A stretch of DNA of 64,000 nt from an uncultured Ruegeria sp. (GTDB lineage: Bacteria; Pseudomonadota; Alphaproteobacteria; Rhodobacterales; Rhodobacteraceae), in assembly GCF_947500045.1 (NCBI RefSeq), contig NZ_CANMQQ010000005.1:1-64000 (forward strand), given 5' to 3'. Below the pieces are notes generated by a model, which had not been told where the DNA came from, made no database searches, and saw only the letters and a list, made by a program, of their open reading frames with translations. The position numbers were made by a program, and so were the translations under genes. Positions 1-8,228 of this stretch are shown one piece after another. Positions within the stretch are counted from its first letter, which is position 1; every line of letters begins with the position of its first letter.

Positions 1-284
1 CGCTCGCGCTCTGTTCAGCTCATCACTTTCTGCGTCAGCAACACGTTGTTTTTCAACAGAATCGGCTCACAGCTGACTTTCGCTGCACGTGTCCCATTGG
101 CGGCTATTTACGCATCGTGTCTGTCGCAAAGAGAACGAGGCAAAACTGGATACAGGCCAATCACTTCGTTCAATTCGAAATGGGTTACCCGGTGTTTATT
201 CAAGTCGACGTCGGATGAACTTACTGCTTTCAAGTTAAGTTTTTTATCGAAATTTGTAGCAAGCTTAATACCAGAACCACGCCT
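1..284. other. Non-coding stretch, possible insertion-sequence end
   Basis: No convincing gene. The phrase GTTTTTCAACAGAATCGGC at about 48-66 is like the terminal inverted repeat of many proteobacterial IS5/IS1182-type elements (recalled, not searched), and the following bases have the look of sequence flanking such elements in Roseobacter genomes. An 80-codon open frame here (46-288) has no recognisable domain and its composition is not protein-like. Base composition is more AT-rich than the genes to the right. Most likely an IS remnant at the edge of the window. Confidence 0.3.
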
Positions 285-1343
285 CTAATTGTCGAATCTA
301 ATGCTCAGTTCATCCGAAGCAGCGACACTCTGGCAGGATAGTATATCTCCACGGGCGACGTCGTTATCTTCAAGCGCCATTCGAGCATGCATGTGAACCC
401 GACCATTTTTCAGACGCGCTTTGCAAGCGCCGCATACTCCGGATTGGCAACTGAAAGGTGGTGTTAAGCCAGCCGACAATATTGCATTCAGGAGGGTTTG
501 ATTTGCGGCAACAGGAACCTCGTATGTCGCCCCGCCCAATTCAACTCGTGCATTGGCGGCGATACCCGTCACGCTGGAAGCTGTGACTGTAGCCCCGCCG
601 AAGCTTTCCATATGAATTCGGTTCGCAGGTACGTCCAGTGCCAACAGCGCGTTGCTCACGTCCGTATTCATAGCTCCGGGTCCGCAAATCCAATATTGGA
701 CATCTTGCGCCACAGGCGGGATTCCCATCACGGCGACCTTTATGGCATCTGCATCCACGCGCCCTTTTCGCCACGGGCTGGACCAACTCCACAGCGCGGG
801 TGCAGACAGGACATGGCGCAATGTGAACCGGACGGCATGATCAGTTTTCAGCTTGTCCAGTTCTTCGCCAAAGATGATGCTTTCGCCATCGGCGTTGCCA
901 TAAATCAGATGAGCCACTGAATGAGGTTCTTCTCCGAGGACCGCGTTGATCATTGCAAAAAGCGGCGTGATGCCGCTGCCTGCGCCAAAGAAATAGTGGG
1001 TGCGGCGTTTCAGCGGATCCGGCGTCAGGGAGAACTGACCGAATGGCGGCATGACATCAATCGTATCGCCGGGCTTTAGGTGGTCCCCGATATGATTGGA
1101 CACCAGCCCACTGGCCACCCGTTTTACCGTGATGCGCAAAGGGGCACCTGGCGGGTTAGAAATAGTGTAGCTGCGACGTTGCTCTTTCTCGTCGAGGTGA
1201 AAACGAAGAGTGACATGCTGACCGGCTTGCCAGCAAAAGGTTTCTGCCAGACTGGTCGGTAGATCAAAGGTCACGCTTGTGGCTTTGCCTTTGATCTCAG
1301 GCCGGATTTCAGAAATTTTCAGGGAAAAGAAATCTGGGTTCAT
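285..1343 (-). CDS. Oxygenase reductase component (FAD, NAD(P)H, 2Fe-2S)
   Basis: A 352-residue electron-transfer reductase of the ferredoxin-NADP reductase superfamily. An N-terminal flavin domain (residues about 1-100) carries RSYTISNPP. The nucleotide-binding domain (about 110-235) has GAGSGITP and a CGPG motif. A C-terminal plant-type 2Fe-2S domain (about 265-350) has C-X4-C-X2-C (CQSGVCGAC) and a late Cys (SCQS). It should pass electrons from NAD(P)H to the Rieske oxygenase encoded two genes upstream, as in the class that includes CntB/GbcB-like reductases. Start chosen at 1343, where GAGG precedes ATG; an upstream in-frame ATG at 1364 lacks this. Last gene of the tetR operon. The substrate of the system is unknown. 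Confidence 0.85.
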   Translation of the reverse strand: MNPDFFSLKISEIRPEIKGKATSVTFDLPTSLAETFCWQAGQHVTLRFHLDEKEQRRSYTISNPPGAPLRITVKRVASGLVSNHIGDHLKPGDTIDVMPPFGQFSLTPDPLKRRTHYFFGAGSGITPLFAMINAVLGEEPHSVAHLIYGNADGESIIFGEELDKLKTDHAVRFTLRHVLSAPALWSWSSPWRKGRVDADAIKVAVMGIPPVAQDVQYWICGPGAMNTDVSNALLALDVPANRIHMESFGGATVTASSVTGIAANARVELGGATYEVPVAANQTLLNAILSAGLTPPFSCQSGVCGACKARLKNGRVHMHARMALEDNDVARGDILSCQSVAASDELSIRFDN

Positions 1344-1350
1344 GGTTTCC

Positions 1351-1836
1351 TCAACGATAATCAAACGTGGTGTCGAGAGCTCGGATTGCCAGCTGACCAG
1401 CTTGCGGGGCGATGAAAAACCTATCCGTCTGGTTCATCGTTCCAGTTGTGTCGTCCCAGATGTAATCAACACGGGTCTTGGCGGTGACACGCGTGCCGCC
1501 GTCGGTGAATTCCGAGGAAAACGTGGGCGCACCACGCCTTGTTTCCCTGTATCCCTGCATCGCGTCGGCCAATGTGGGATCCTGATGCCAATCAGGAAGT
1601 GTTTCCCAATCGGCCACCGGATAGGAAAACCTCTCATCTGGCTGCCCAAGCCCGAATTTGATTGTGACAGTATGTACTGCCTTCGGGTGCCAGTCTTTCC
1701 ACGTCGCGGCGATTGCTGTCTCATCTGTTGCATTGATATAGCGCGCCGCCAGGTCCTCGGGTTCGTCTGACGGGCTGGCCAAGACCAGTCCGGTTGCCAG
1801 GATCGTACCGATCAATGTTGCAAGAATGCGTTTCAT
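1351..1836 (-). CDS. Exported protein of unknown function in Rieske operon
   Basis: 161 residues starting with a clear Sec signal (MKRILATLIGTILATG..., hydrophobic core to about residue 20, likely cleavage near LAS). The mature part is about 140 residues, rich in Trp, Asp and Thr, with KDWHPKAVHTVTIKFG and alternating beta-like strands such as TRVTAKTRVDYIW. I recognise no family; the size and strand pattern suggest, weakly, an NTF2/SnoaL-like fold. It lies 7 bases upstream of the reductase and 83 downstream of the oxygenase gene, so it is almost certainly co-transcribed. A periplasmic protein between cytoplasmic oxygenase components is unusual. GGAAAG sits just before the ATG. Confidence 0.7.
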   Translation of the reverse strand: MKRILATLIGTILATGLVLASPSDEPEDLAARYINATDETAIAATWKDWHPKAVHTVTIKFGLGQPDERFSYPVADWETLPDWHQDPTLADAMQGYRETRRGAPTFSSEFTDGGTRVTAKTRVDYIWDDTTGTMNQTDRFFIAPQAGQLAIRALDTTFDYR

Positions 1837-1919
1837 TTACTTTCCAAATTTGGCGGAGTGGATGGAGGTGTACGACCGGGAAATTGAAGGAGTGATCCGA
1901 TATTGACCAAGGCATCTGG

Positions 1920-3083
1920 CTAAGTTCCGGCCTCTTGTGTCGCAAGGAAGTCCAGGATTGCTTGTTGGTGTCTGACAACCGGGCTTTCTCCGTTGGCGGC
2001 AGGGCCGACCTCAAAAAACGGGCTGGTCAGTGATTTCTGCTGTTGCTCACAGGCGTAAATATCTTCGGCTGTGAAATCACCCGACGCCATTGGATCATCT
2101 TCGCCGATTGCGTCGCTGTCCGGATATTTTGGACCGCCGAAATCCTTCCAGAAACTCCAACTGCTCCATTCCTGTTTCTGAAATTCCCACCCTGAGGCAT
2201 TCGCCAGTTTGGTGCGGTTCTCCACGCGCGTCAGATCAGGACCCAAGGGCGTGATAATGAAGATGTTCCAGCTATCTTCGCCCGCGCCAAGCCCGATACC
2301 GGGAAACAGCATTGGCACCCAGGCCCCAATATGGGGTTCTGGTATAGCCCGTGGTGTAGGCAGGTTTTTCTCCAAATCCTTGGCATAATCGGGCGCGGGC
2401 GGTTCCCAGAAGTGATAGTGCGGACCTTTCCAGCCGTATTCCGCCCGCGCATGATCATACATGTGCAGCGTGTTCGAATGAAGATGGCTCAGGTGATAGA
2501 CGTCGATATAGTTTTCGACCACGATCTTCCAGTTGGCCTTGATCTCATAGCTTTGTCGCGCATCGGGATATTCCACCAGGTCTTCCGGTTTGTGTGGCCC
2601 CAACAGCGGATCAACCGCACCAAACCACTCAGCAAGACTTGGTGGATTTGGATCAGGATGCACAAAGAGCATACCGCGCCAGATATCCACACTGGCGGGT
2701 TTGAGGCCAAGGCAGGATTTGTCGACACCATTGGGGTATTCCTTTGCCTCATCCGGAACAGAAATCAGGTTGCCCTCCAGATCATAGGTCCAGTCATGAT
2801 AGGGGCAAGTCAGCGCCTTTTGCGTTTTCCCGACCGCCCGGATCAACTGGGTGCCACGATGACGGCAGATGTTGTGAAACGCCCGCAGACGGTGATCGCG
2901 CCCCATCACGATAAAGATGTTGTTCAACCCGGCCTGCACCGAAACAAAATGACCGGGCTCTGGCACGTCTTCAGCCAAACCTGCATAGCGCCAAGTGCGT
3001 GAGAAAATCAGCCGCTGTTCGCGATCAAACCAGTCTTGCGACGTATAGGCGTCAACGGGAAGGCGGTGGTACATTTGGGTCAT
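1920..3083 (-). CDS. Rieske non-haem iron oxygenase, alpha subunit
   Basis: 387 residues, a normal length for an aromatic-ring-hydroxylating/choline-monooxygenase-type alpha subunit. The Rieske cluster motif is C73-R-H75-X17-C93-P-Y-H96. The mononuclear iron site is ENYIDVYHLSHLH (residues 190-202), giving bridging Asp194 and ligands His197 and His202. It would use electrons from the reductase gene of the same operon to activate O2 and hydroxylate or demethylate an organic substrate. No beta subunit is present, so a homomeric enzyme like the CntA/GbcA/stachydrine-demethylase group is more likely than a naphthalene-type one. AGAGG precedes the ATG. The substrate cannot be read from sequence. 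Confidence 0.9.
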   Translation of the reverse strand: MTQMYHRLPVDAYTSQDWFDREQRLIFSRTWRYAGLAEDVPEPGHFVSVQAGLNNIFIVMGRDHRLRAFHNICRHRGTQLIRAVGKTQKALTCPYHDWTYDLEGNLISVPDEAKEYPNGVDKSCLGLKPASVDIWRGMLFVHPDPNPPSLAEWFGAVDPLLGPHKPEDLVEYPDARQSYEIKANWKIVVENYIDVYHLSHLHSNTLHMYDHARAEYGWKGPHYHFWEPPAPDYAKDLEKNLPTPRAIPEPHIGAWVPMLFPGIGLGAGEDSWNIFIITPLGPDLTRVENRTKLANASGWEFQKQEWSSWSFWKDFGGPKYPDSDAIGEDDPMASGDFTAEDIYACEQQQKSLTSPFFEVGPAANGESPVVRHQQAILDFLATQEAGT

Positions 3084-3092
3084 GTCAACCTC

Positions 3093-3356
3093 TTAAACAA
3101 GCCAGATGGCGTAGGTCGGAAACAGGCTGGCCGCGATCATCATCAGGCCGAACACAGCCCAAAGGATCGCTACTGCCCAGAAAAGGATCGGATCGTCTTC
3201 GCGTTGGATGTCAAATACAAGTGCAGTCTGGCCCGTCATAACTGATGGCACCAACCACCACAGAAACAGCATGCCCCAAACCCAGTAGAGTCCCAGCACA
3301 GCCGCAACCAAAAGAATTGGTAACGCGATATAATTGACTAGGCGCCGGTTGTTCAT
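3093..3356 (-). CDS. Small membrane protein in Rieske operon
   Basis: 87 residues with two or three hydrophobic helices: about residues 8-40 (ALPILLVAAVLGLYWVWGML and on through FLWWLVP) and about 58-85 (LFWAVAILWAVFGLMMIAAS). The short loop between them (FDIQREDDP) is charged. No family recognised. Its start overlaps the tetR stop by four bases and its stop lies 9 bases before the oxygenase start, so translation is coupled with both. It may help substrate entry or anchor the oxygenase at the membrane, but that is only inferred from position. Confidence 0.7.
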   Translation of the reverse strand: MNNRRLVNYIALPILLVAAVLGLYWVWGMLFLWWLVPSVMTGQTALVFDIQREDDPILFWAVAILWAVFGLMMIAASLFPTYAIWLV

Positions 3357-3943
3357 GCGGTCGCCTCCAAGCTGGCGGCAAGGATCGTTGCAGCCTGTTT
3401 CAGCTCCGCGCGCCAGACCTCGGGCGGATTTAGCGGGGTCAGCGAATCCAGGTTCACATATGTTGCGGAAATCCCCTGCGAAACCGCACGGATCTGGTCC
3501 GCCGGGGCGTTCGGAAAGGCGCGTTTCAACACGGCTTCGATCACTTCAAAGAACTGTTCCAAGCTGTTGACAAGGGGTTGTCGCATTGACGGGTGATTGG
3601 CGACAGATGTGACAAGCGACTGGTAGGCCAGCATTACACGCGGATCATTAGGGACAGATTTATCAAACAACAGATCGATCAGATCAGCGGGTGTGCCCGT
3701 TGGTTCCAATGCGTCCTGAAGGGCAGTTGTCGCCCGCGCAAACCTGTCTACAACATGGCTTATAAGGGCCCCGGTCATCTGGTCTTTGTTGCCCAAATAG
3801 TGACGCAGGATGGGTCGTTTGACACCAGCCTCAGTCGCGACGTGCTCTTGGGTGGCCCCCTCCAATCCGAAACGGGACACACATGTGAGATATGCATCAA
3901 GAATCTGTTCTGAGCGCTGGTCTTTGAGGCTGGGACGGGGCAT
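3353..3943 (-). CDS. TetR-family transcriptional regulator
   Basis: 196 residues. The N-terminal helix-turn-helix (about residues 10-55) reads ILDAYLTCVSRFGLEGAT..HVATEAGVKRPILRHYLGNKDQM, the standard TetR DNA-binding pattern; the C-terminal 140 residues form the ligand/dimer domain and are not assignable to a ligand. First gene of the leftward operon with the membrane protein, Rieske oxygenase, exported protein and reductase. Two inverted repeats TTGTCA-N4-TGACAA lie in its promoter, so it very likely represses its own operon and is released by the oxygenase substrate or a product. Confidence 0.9.
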   Translation of the reverse strand: MPRPSLKDQRSEQILDAYLTCVSRFGLEGATQEHVATEAGVKRPILRHYLGNKDQMTGALISHVVDRFARATTALQDALEPTGTPADLIDLLFDKSVPNDPRVMLAYQSLVTSVANHPSMRQPLVNSLEQFFEVIEAVLKRAFPNAPADQIRAVSQGISATYVNLDSLTPLNPPEVWRAELKQAATILAASLEATA

Positions 3944-3958
3944 CGCTTCTCTCGTTTA

Positions 3959-3974
3959 TTGTCACATCTGACAA
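3959..3974. promoter_or_regulatory. Proximal TetR operator candidate
   Basis: Perfect inverted repeat TTGTCA-CATC-TGACAA, 16 bases upstream of the tetR start codon. It has the same arms and spacer length as the distal site at 3993-4008; centre-to-centre distance is 34 bp, about three helical turns. Confidence 0.75.
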
Positions 3975-3999
3975 ATAACCATTCAAAGTATATTGTCAA
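3972..3999 (-). promoter_or_regulatory. Predicted sigma70 promoter of the Rieske operon
   Basis: On the minus strand a consensus -35 TTGACA (plus coordinates 3994-3999) is followed after 16 bases by TATTTG (3972-3977), a fair -10. The -35 lies inside the distal inverted repeat and the -10 touches the proximal one, so a bound repressor would cover both. Inferred from sequence only. Confidence 0.5.
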
Positions 4000-4008
4000 T
4001 AATGACAA
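3993..4008. promoter_or_regulatory. Distal TetR operator candidate
   Basis: Perfect inverted repeat TTGTCA-ATAA-TGACAA, with arms identical to the proximal site and a different four-base spacer. The conserved arms with a varied spacer are what a dimeric TetR site looks like. Confidence 0.75.
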
Positions 4009-4058
4009 TTAATAAATCTCTGCAAGAGTCGGTGCGCCCACAACCCTGAGAGGTTACT

Positions 4059-5165
4059 TCAATGCACTAAGGTTTCAGTGTTTATTGTCGCTTCCGGTAT
4101 TTTTCGCCGCATTGAATCGGTGTCGACTTCAAGTTTGCCAAATAGTTTTCCGGCCCAATGGACGGCCCCGGATGTCAAAAGAAAAACCTCTGGCACCACA
4201 ATCCACTCGCCAATCCAGACACCGCCGGAACGCTCATGCTGGTGCAAAGTCAATTCACCAATCTGCTCGGCGCGTTGACGTCCCAGTCTTCCGACAGCCT
4301 CGCCAAATTCTGACGCCCGTTGGTTCTGCTTATGCGCCATTGCAGATGAGGCACCCCGACCCGTTTCGTGAGTTTCCGCGATTTCGGCAATGTCGGTTGA
4401 GGACAACAAATTCACGTTATGTGAGATTTTGCAAATGGTTGCACACAGCGCACCAAGCGCTGTCACGATGTCTGCTATTCCATCCCTCGCATTTTGCCAG
4501 TGCGGGTCGATGACGCCCAGTCCCAACGCATGTGCAACAGTACGTTTGATCTGTGACCCATCATCATTGTCATAGGCTCTCAGATCCCCAACTGGTCCTC
4601 CGATTTGAACATTCACCCCTCGCAGCACAGCGTCATCAATTGCGTTCTGTCGACGAACCAGCTCGGATTTCCAGACCTGCAGCTTGGTGGCGAAGCACAT
4701 CGGAACGGCGTGCTGGCCGTTGGTGCGCCCCATCATCATCGTGCCCCCATGACGATCGATCTGCTGATCCAGCAATGTAAGGAGCCGCTGCACGTCCAGA
4801 CCGATCTCTGCGAGTCCGATCTTCATTTGCATTGCAAGAGCCGTGTCCATGATGTCTTGCGTCGTTGCACGAAAGTGAAAGTACTTCGCATGATCGCCAA
4901 GCGTTTCGCGCATCTGCTGAATAAGCCCAACAATCGGTCGACCCACAATCAACATGTCCGCGTGCATTTGGTCCTTGTCGAGCATCTGGGGCGACAAAGC
5001 CTCAATCGCACAGGCTGCATCATTAGGAATAAGTCCCGCCTCGGCCTGACATCGAGCCAGGGTTTGTTCAACCTTCAACCACGCTGAAATCGTGCTGTGT
5101 TCTGACCAAATGACGCGCATGTCGCTGGTCGAGAAACAGTCGCGATAAAGACCGAAATCAAGCAT
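4059..5165 (-). CDS. Fumarase/aspartase-superfamily lyase (PcaB/argininosuccinate lyase-like)
   Basis: 368 residues. The superfamily signature loop is RGASSAMAHKQNQ (residues about 270-281, usual form GSSxMPxKxNP), with the other conserved regions TTQDIMDTA (101-109) and GRTNGQHAVP (146-155). Such enzymes remove an amine or lactone group from a succinyl adduct, usually releasing fumarate. The best-known relatives are 3-carboxy-cis,cis-muconate cycloisomerase and adenylosuccinate lyase. It is shorter than the usual 450 residues at the C-terminus. The start at 5165 overlaps the tctA stop by eight bases, coupling it to a tricarboxylate-type transporter. No protocatechuate genes are nearby, so a muconate role is doubtful; a carboxylated C-N or C-C succinate derivative is more likely. 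Confidence 0.8.
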   Translation of the reverse strand: MLDFGLYRDCFSTSDMRVIWSEHSTISAWLKVEQTLARCQAEAGLIPNDAACAIEALSPQMLDKDQMHADMLIVGRPIVGLIQQMRETLGDHAKYFHFRATTQDIMDTALAMQMKIGLAEIGLDVQRLLTLLDQQIDRHGGTMMMGRTNGQHAVPMCFATKLQVWKSELVRRQNAIDDAVLRGVNVQIGGPVGDLRAYDNDDGSQIKRTVAHALGLGVIDPHWQNARDGIADIVTALGALCATICKISHNVNLLSSTDIAEIAETHETGRGASSAMAHKQNQRASEFGEAVGRLGRQRAEQIGELTLHQHERSGGVWIGEWIVVPEVFLLTSGAVHWAGKLFGKLEVDTDSMRRKIPEATINTETLVH

Positions 5166-6672
5166 CACCCAGCCCTCCCGCCGCAAGCTTTCGGTCTTTT
5201 AGGACACCCCGGACACGGAACGCTATCGCGCCTGCACCGATGATTATGAAAGCCAGCGCGATTGGGCGTTCTACAAAAATCAGAGCGCCCCCATCCGACA
5301 TCAATAGCGATTGGCGAAAGGTCTCTTCGGCGCCTTTTGCCAGCACAAATGAGATGACAAATGCGGCGATATTAAAGTCGTGCTTTCGCATCAGCCAACC
5401 AACAAACCCCGCCACGGTCATCACGGTCACGTCGAACATCGACCCGCGTGCAGAATAGGCGGCGACAAAGGCGGTCATGAAGATCATCGGATAGAGGACG
5501 TTGGTCGGGATTTTCAGGATCAACCGGGCCACTTGCGTCGCCCCGAAATAGCCGATCACGCCATACGCAATGATCCCCAGCATGCCGCAGGCGAACAGCT
5601 TGTAGACCAATTCTTTGTCGGTCAGGAAAAGTGTTGGTCCAACCTGAATGCCATGGATCAGGAAAACACCCAGAAGAATGGCGCCAATGGTCGACCCCGG
5701 AATGCCCAACGTCAACAGCGGTGCCATCGAAGGGCCGGACACCGCGTTATTTGCCGCTTCGGGTGCGGCAACACCTTCCAACGCGCCTTTGCCCCATTGA
5801 TCAGGGTTTTTCGCCCGGCGTTTCCCTTCACCATAGGAAATGAAAGCGGCAATCGCTGAGCCCAGCCCCGGCAAGACACCAATACCTGCGCCGATGAACC
5901 CACCGCGCAAGGCGTGCGGCAGGCAAGGTTTGTATTCATCCCAGGTCAGATTATTCCCGTCTTGTGAGCTGTCGTTCTCTTTGGTTTCGCCCGGGTTTTT
6001 CCGACGGTCTTCCAACTGGGCAAAGACTTCACCCAATACAAAGACGCCGATCATCAGGGGAACCAGTCCGATGCCATTGGACAAATCGAACGACCCGAAG
6101 GTGTAGCGTTCCTCGCTCGAAATCGGATCGAGCCCAACCATTGCGACCAGAATTCCCATCAGGGCCGACGCCAATCCTCTGACTATGGATTTGCCAATGA
6201 CCGATCCGATCACGACGAAGGCGGCAAAGTAGATTGCGAACGTCTCCGGCGGACCCAGTTTTAGTGCGATGGACGCAATGAAACCAACACCGATGACCAA
6301 CAGGATATCGCCCATCAGGTCGCCAATAATCGACGAGATGGTGGCAACCTTCATCGCCTTTCCCGCCTTGCCAGCGCGCGCCAATGGATAGCCATCGATC
6401 TGTGTGGCAGCACTGGCGGCGGTGCCCGGAGTGTTGAACAGAATGGCCGCGATAGACCCACCATAGCGCCCGGATTTGCCAATCACGTAAAGAAACGCCA
6501 AGGCAAAAAGGGGCGACATATAGAATGTGATCGGCAACAGCATTGCGATGGCGGCTGATGCGGTCAATCCGGGGGTCGCACCCACGATCATGCCAACAAA
6601 CGCCGCCAATACGATGGCGAAAAGCAGCATCGGATCTGTAATCACCGTAAGAAGAGCGGGAAAGATTTCCAT
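5158..6672 (-). CDS. tctA: Tripartite tricarboxylate transporter, large membrane subunit TctA
   Basis: 504 residues, about 11-12 hydrophobic helices. It shows the TctA hallmark GATPGLTASAAIAMLLPITF near residues 31-50 and its second half-repeat GVLPGLGSAIAAFISYG. It forms the permease of a TTT system with TctB and the periplasmic TctC and drives cation-coupled uptake of a carboxylate. Six bases separate its start from the tctB stop. The next gene in the operon is the lyase, which points to uptake followed by cleavage of the same compound. Confidence 0.93.
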   Translation of the reverse strand: MEIFPALLTVITDPMLLFAIVLAAFVGMIVGATPGLTASAAIAMLLPITFYMSPLFALAFLYVIGKSGRYGGSIAAILFNTPGTAASAATQIDGYPLARAGKAGKAMKVATISSIIGDLMGDILLVIGVGFIASIALKLGPPETFAIYFAAFVVIGSVIGKSIVRGLASALMGILVAMVGLDPISSEERYTFGSFDLSNGIGLVPLMIGVFVLGEVFAQLEDRRKNPGETKENDSSQDGNNLTWDEYKPCLPHALRGGFIGAGIGVLPGLGSAIAAFISYGEGKRRAKNPDQWGKGALEGVAAPEAANNAVSGPSMAPLLTLGIPGSTIGAILLGVFLIHGIQVGPTLFLTDKELVYKLFACGMLGIIAYGVIGYFGATQVARLILKIPTNVLYPMIFMTAFVAAYSARGSMFDVTVMTVAGFVGWLMRKHDFNIAAFVISFVLAKGAEETFRQSLLMSDGGALIFVERPIALAFIIIGAGAIAFRVRGVLKDRKLAAGGLGDA

Positions 6673-6678
6673 AATTTG

Positions 6679-7146
6679 TTACCCCTGAATCCAGTTCAGC
6701 AGATCAAAGACCTCGCCATAGGGTGGGAATACGCCGAGCAGCACGAAAAAGATGACGTGAAAGACCAGCGGGCACAGAATGACTGACAGCGCCAATCCGA
6801 TCCGACTACGGACGCCAAAAATGTAGAGAACCAGCGGAGCAACAATCGCGGTCGGAACAAGATATCCGAACCATCGGAAAGATTGCTGATAGATCAGTGC
6901 AATGATGAAAAGGCCGACGATCTCAAGTGTGGCCCCATTGTCAGGGTCGCTTTGCGCTTCACCTGCGCTCTGACGTGTGGCCCCGATGATCAGGAATCCG
7001 GACAGAGCAAGCAGCGCAACAGCTGCAGCAAATGGCACAATGCCAGCCCATGTATCACCGGGCGAGGCCGCTGGCACTTGCCAGGCACCCCAGATGGCAA
7101 CACATGAAATGGCTGCCAAAACCAGTCCTTCGGCATAAGCACGCAT
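6679..7146 (-). CDS. tctB: Tripartite tricarboxylate transporter, small membrane subunit TctB
   Basis: 155 residues with four hydrophobic helices (about 5-20, 35-55, 78-110 and 120-145), the standard TctB layout. Start taken at 7146 because GGAGGG stands six bases before that ATG; an in-frame ATG at 7161 has no such site. Poorly conserved family; the call rests on topology and on the position between tctA and tctC. Confidence 0.85.
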   Translation of the reverse strand: MRAYAEGLVLAAISCVAIWGAWQVPAASPGDTWAGIVPFAAAVALLALSGFLIIGATRQSAGEAQSDPDNGATLEIVGLFIIALIYQQSFRWFGYLVPTAIVAPLVLYIFGVRSRIGLALSVILCPLVFHVIFFVLLGVFPPYGEVFDLLNWIQG

Positions 7147-7216
7147 AATTCCCTCCGTCACACATTGGTCATTGAGAGAGATCGGGTGGCGATATCGCCA
7201 CCTGATCCTGTCAGTC

Positions 7217-8176
7217 TCAGTTCGTCAGGCTATCCACCAAAGGCGCGGCGTCTTCTTTCATCGCCGAAAGTGTTGCCTTGGCATCTGCGCCGTTTTGATA
7301 GACCGGGCCGGTCCCGCGCGAGGCCAGAAGTTCGGCAAACTCAGGTTTTGCTGCGATCTGTTCCAGCGCGGCTTCCATGGCCGCAACCACCTCGGGCGGC
7401 GTGTCTTTTGGCGCGAATACAATCACCGGGGACGATACGGCCGCGAAAGGTATCCCTAGTTCACCGAACGAAGGCACATCCGACATGATCCCGTCGCGGT
7501 CCTGACTGTTGACTGCCAGCGCGCGCAGCTGATCCTCAAACCCGGCTAGTTGTTGTACACCGAGGAAGCCAAAATCAGCTTGTTCGCCAATCAGCGCTGC
7601 ACGGGTCGGGCCACCACCTTTGAAAGGTACATCCTGTGCTTCAATGCCGTTGCTGGCCAGAAAGCCCAGGCCGCCAACATGGTGAAACCCGCCGCGTCCC
7701 GAATGCGCCCAACGAAGGGATCCTGGATCAGCCTTTGCCGCATCGATTACGTCCTGCACGCTTTCGAATGGGCTATCCTTTGGCACCATCAGCGATGTCT
7801 GCAACTGACCGACCTGAGCGACAAAATTGAAACTGTCCAGCGCGTCAATGTCTGTGTCTCGTGTCATGGTCGACAAAAGAAACGACCCGCCCGACGTCAT
7901 CATCATCGTATATCCATCGGGGCGTGCACCGACGACAGAGTTCGCACCGTTCAAGCCGCCCGAGCCGGGCTTGTTCACAACTACGACCGGTACATCCAAA
8001 ATGCCTTCCGCCGCCGCCGAGATGGCGCGGGCATAGGCATCTGTGCCACCACCCGCCTTGTATGGCACGATCAGATTGATAGGGCGCTTAGGCCAGTCGG
8101 CGGCAAAGCTGGCCGTTGCTGTAGTGGCGACGGCAATGGCGGCAATGGCCGTGTTCAGTAAAGTTCTGCGTTTCAT
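7217..8176 (-). CDS. tctC: Periplasmic tricarboxylate-binding receptor TctC (Bug family)
   Basis: 319 residues. Signal peptide MKRRTLLNTAIAAIAVATTA to about residue 26 (SFAAD), then WPKRPINLIVPYKAGGGTDAYAR, the typical Bug/TctC N-terminal motif, and GSGGLNGANSVVGARPDGYT. It binds the imported carboxylate and hands it to TctAB. Start chosen at 8176, preceded by GGGAGGACCCG; the frame stays open upstream. First gene of the operon, divergent from the lysR gene 100 bases away. Confidence 0.93.
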   Translation of the reverse strand: MKRRTLLNTAIAAIAVATTATASFAADWPKRPINLIVPYKAGGGTDAYARAISAAAEGILDVPVVVVNKPGSGGLNGANSVVGARPDGYTMMMTSGGSFLLSTMTRDTDIDALDSFNFVAQVGQLQTSLMVPKDSPFESVQDVIDAAKADPGSLRWAHSGRGGFHHVGGLGFLASNGIEAQDVPFKGGGPTRAALIGEQADFGFLGVQQLAGFEDQLRALAVNSQDRDGIMSDVPSFGELGIPFAAVSSPVIVFAPKDTPPEVVAAMEAALEQIAAKPEFAELLASRGTGPVYQNGADAKATLSAMKEDAAPLVDSLTN

Positions 8177-8228
8177 CGGGTCCTCCCATAAATTCGATCC
8201 TAGACTATCCAAGTTTGGGAATTGAAAA

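Noticed and set aside
46..288. 80-codon open frame at the left edge
   Set aside because: No family, odd composition, and the DNA looks like the flank of an insertion sequence rather than a gene.
2331..3002. Open frame of 223 codons on the plus strand
   Set aside because: Antisense of the Rieske alpha gene.
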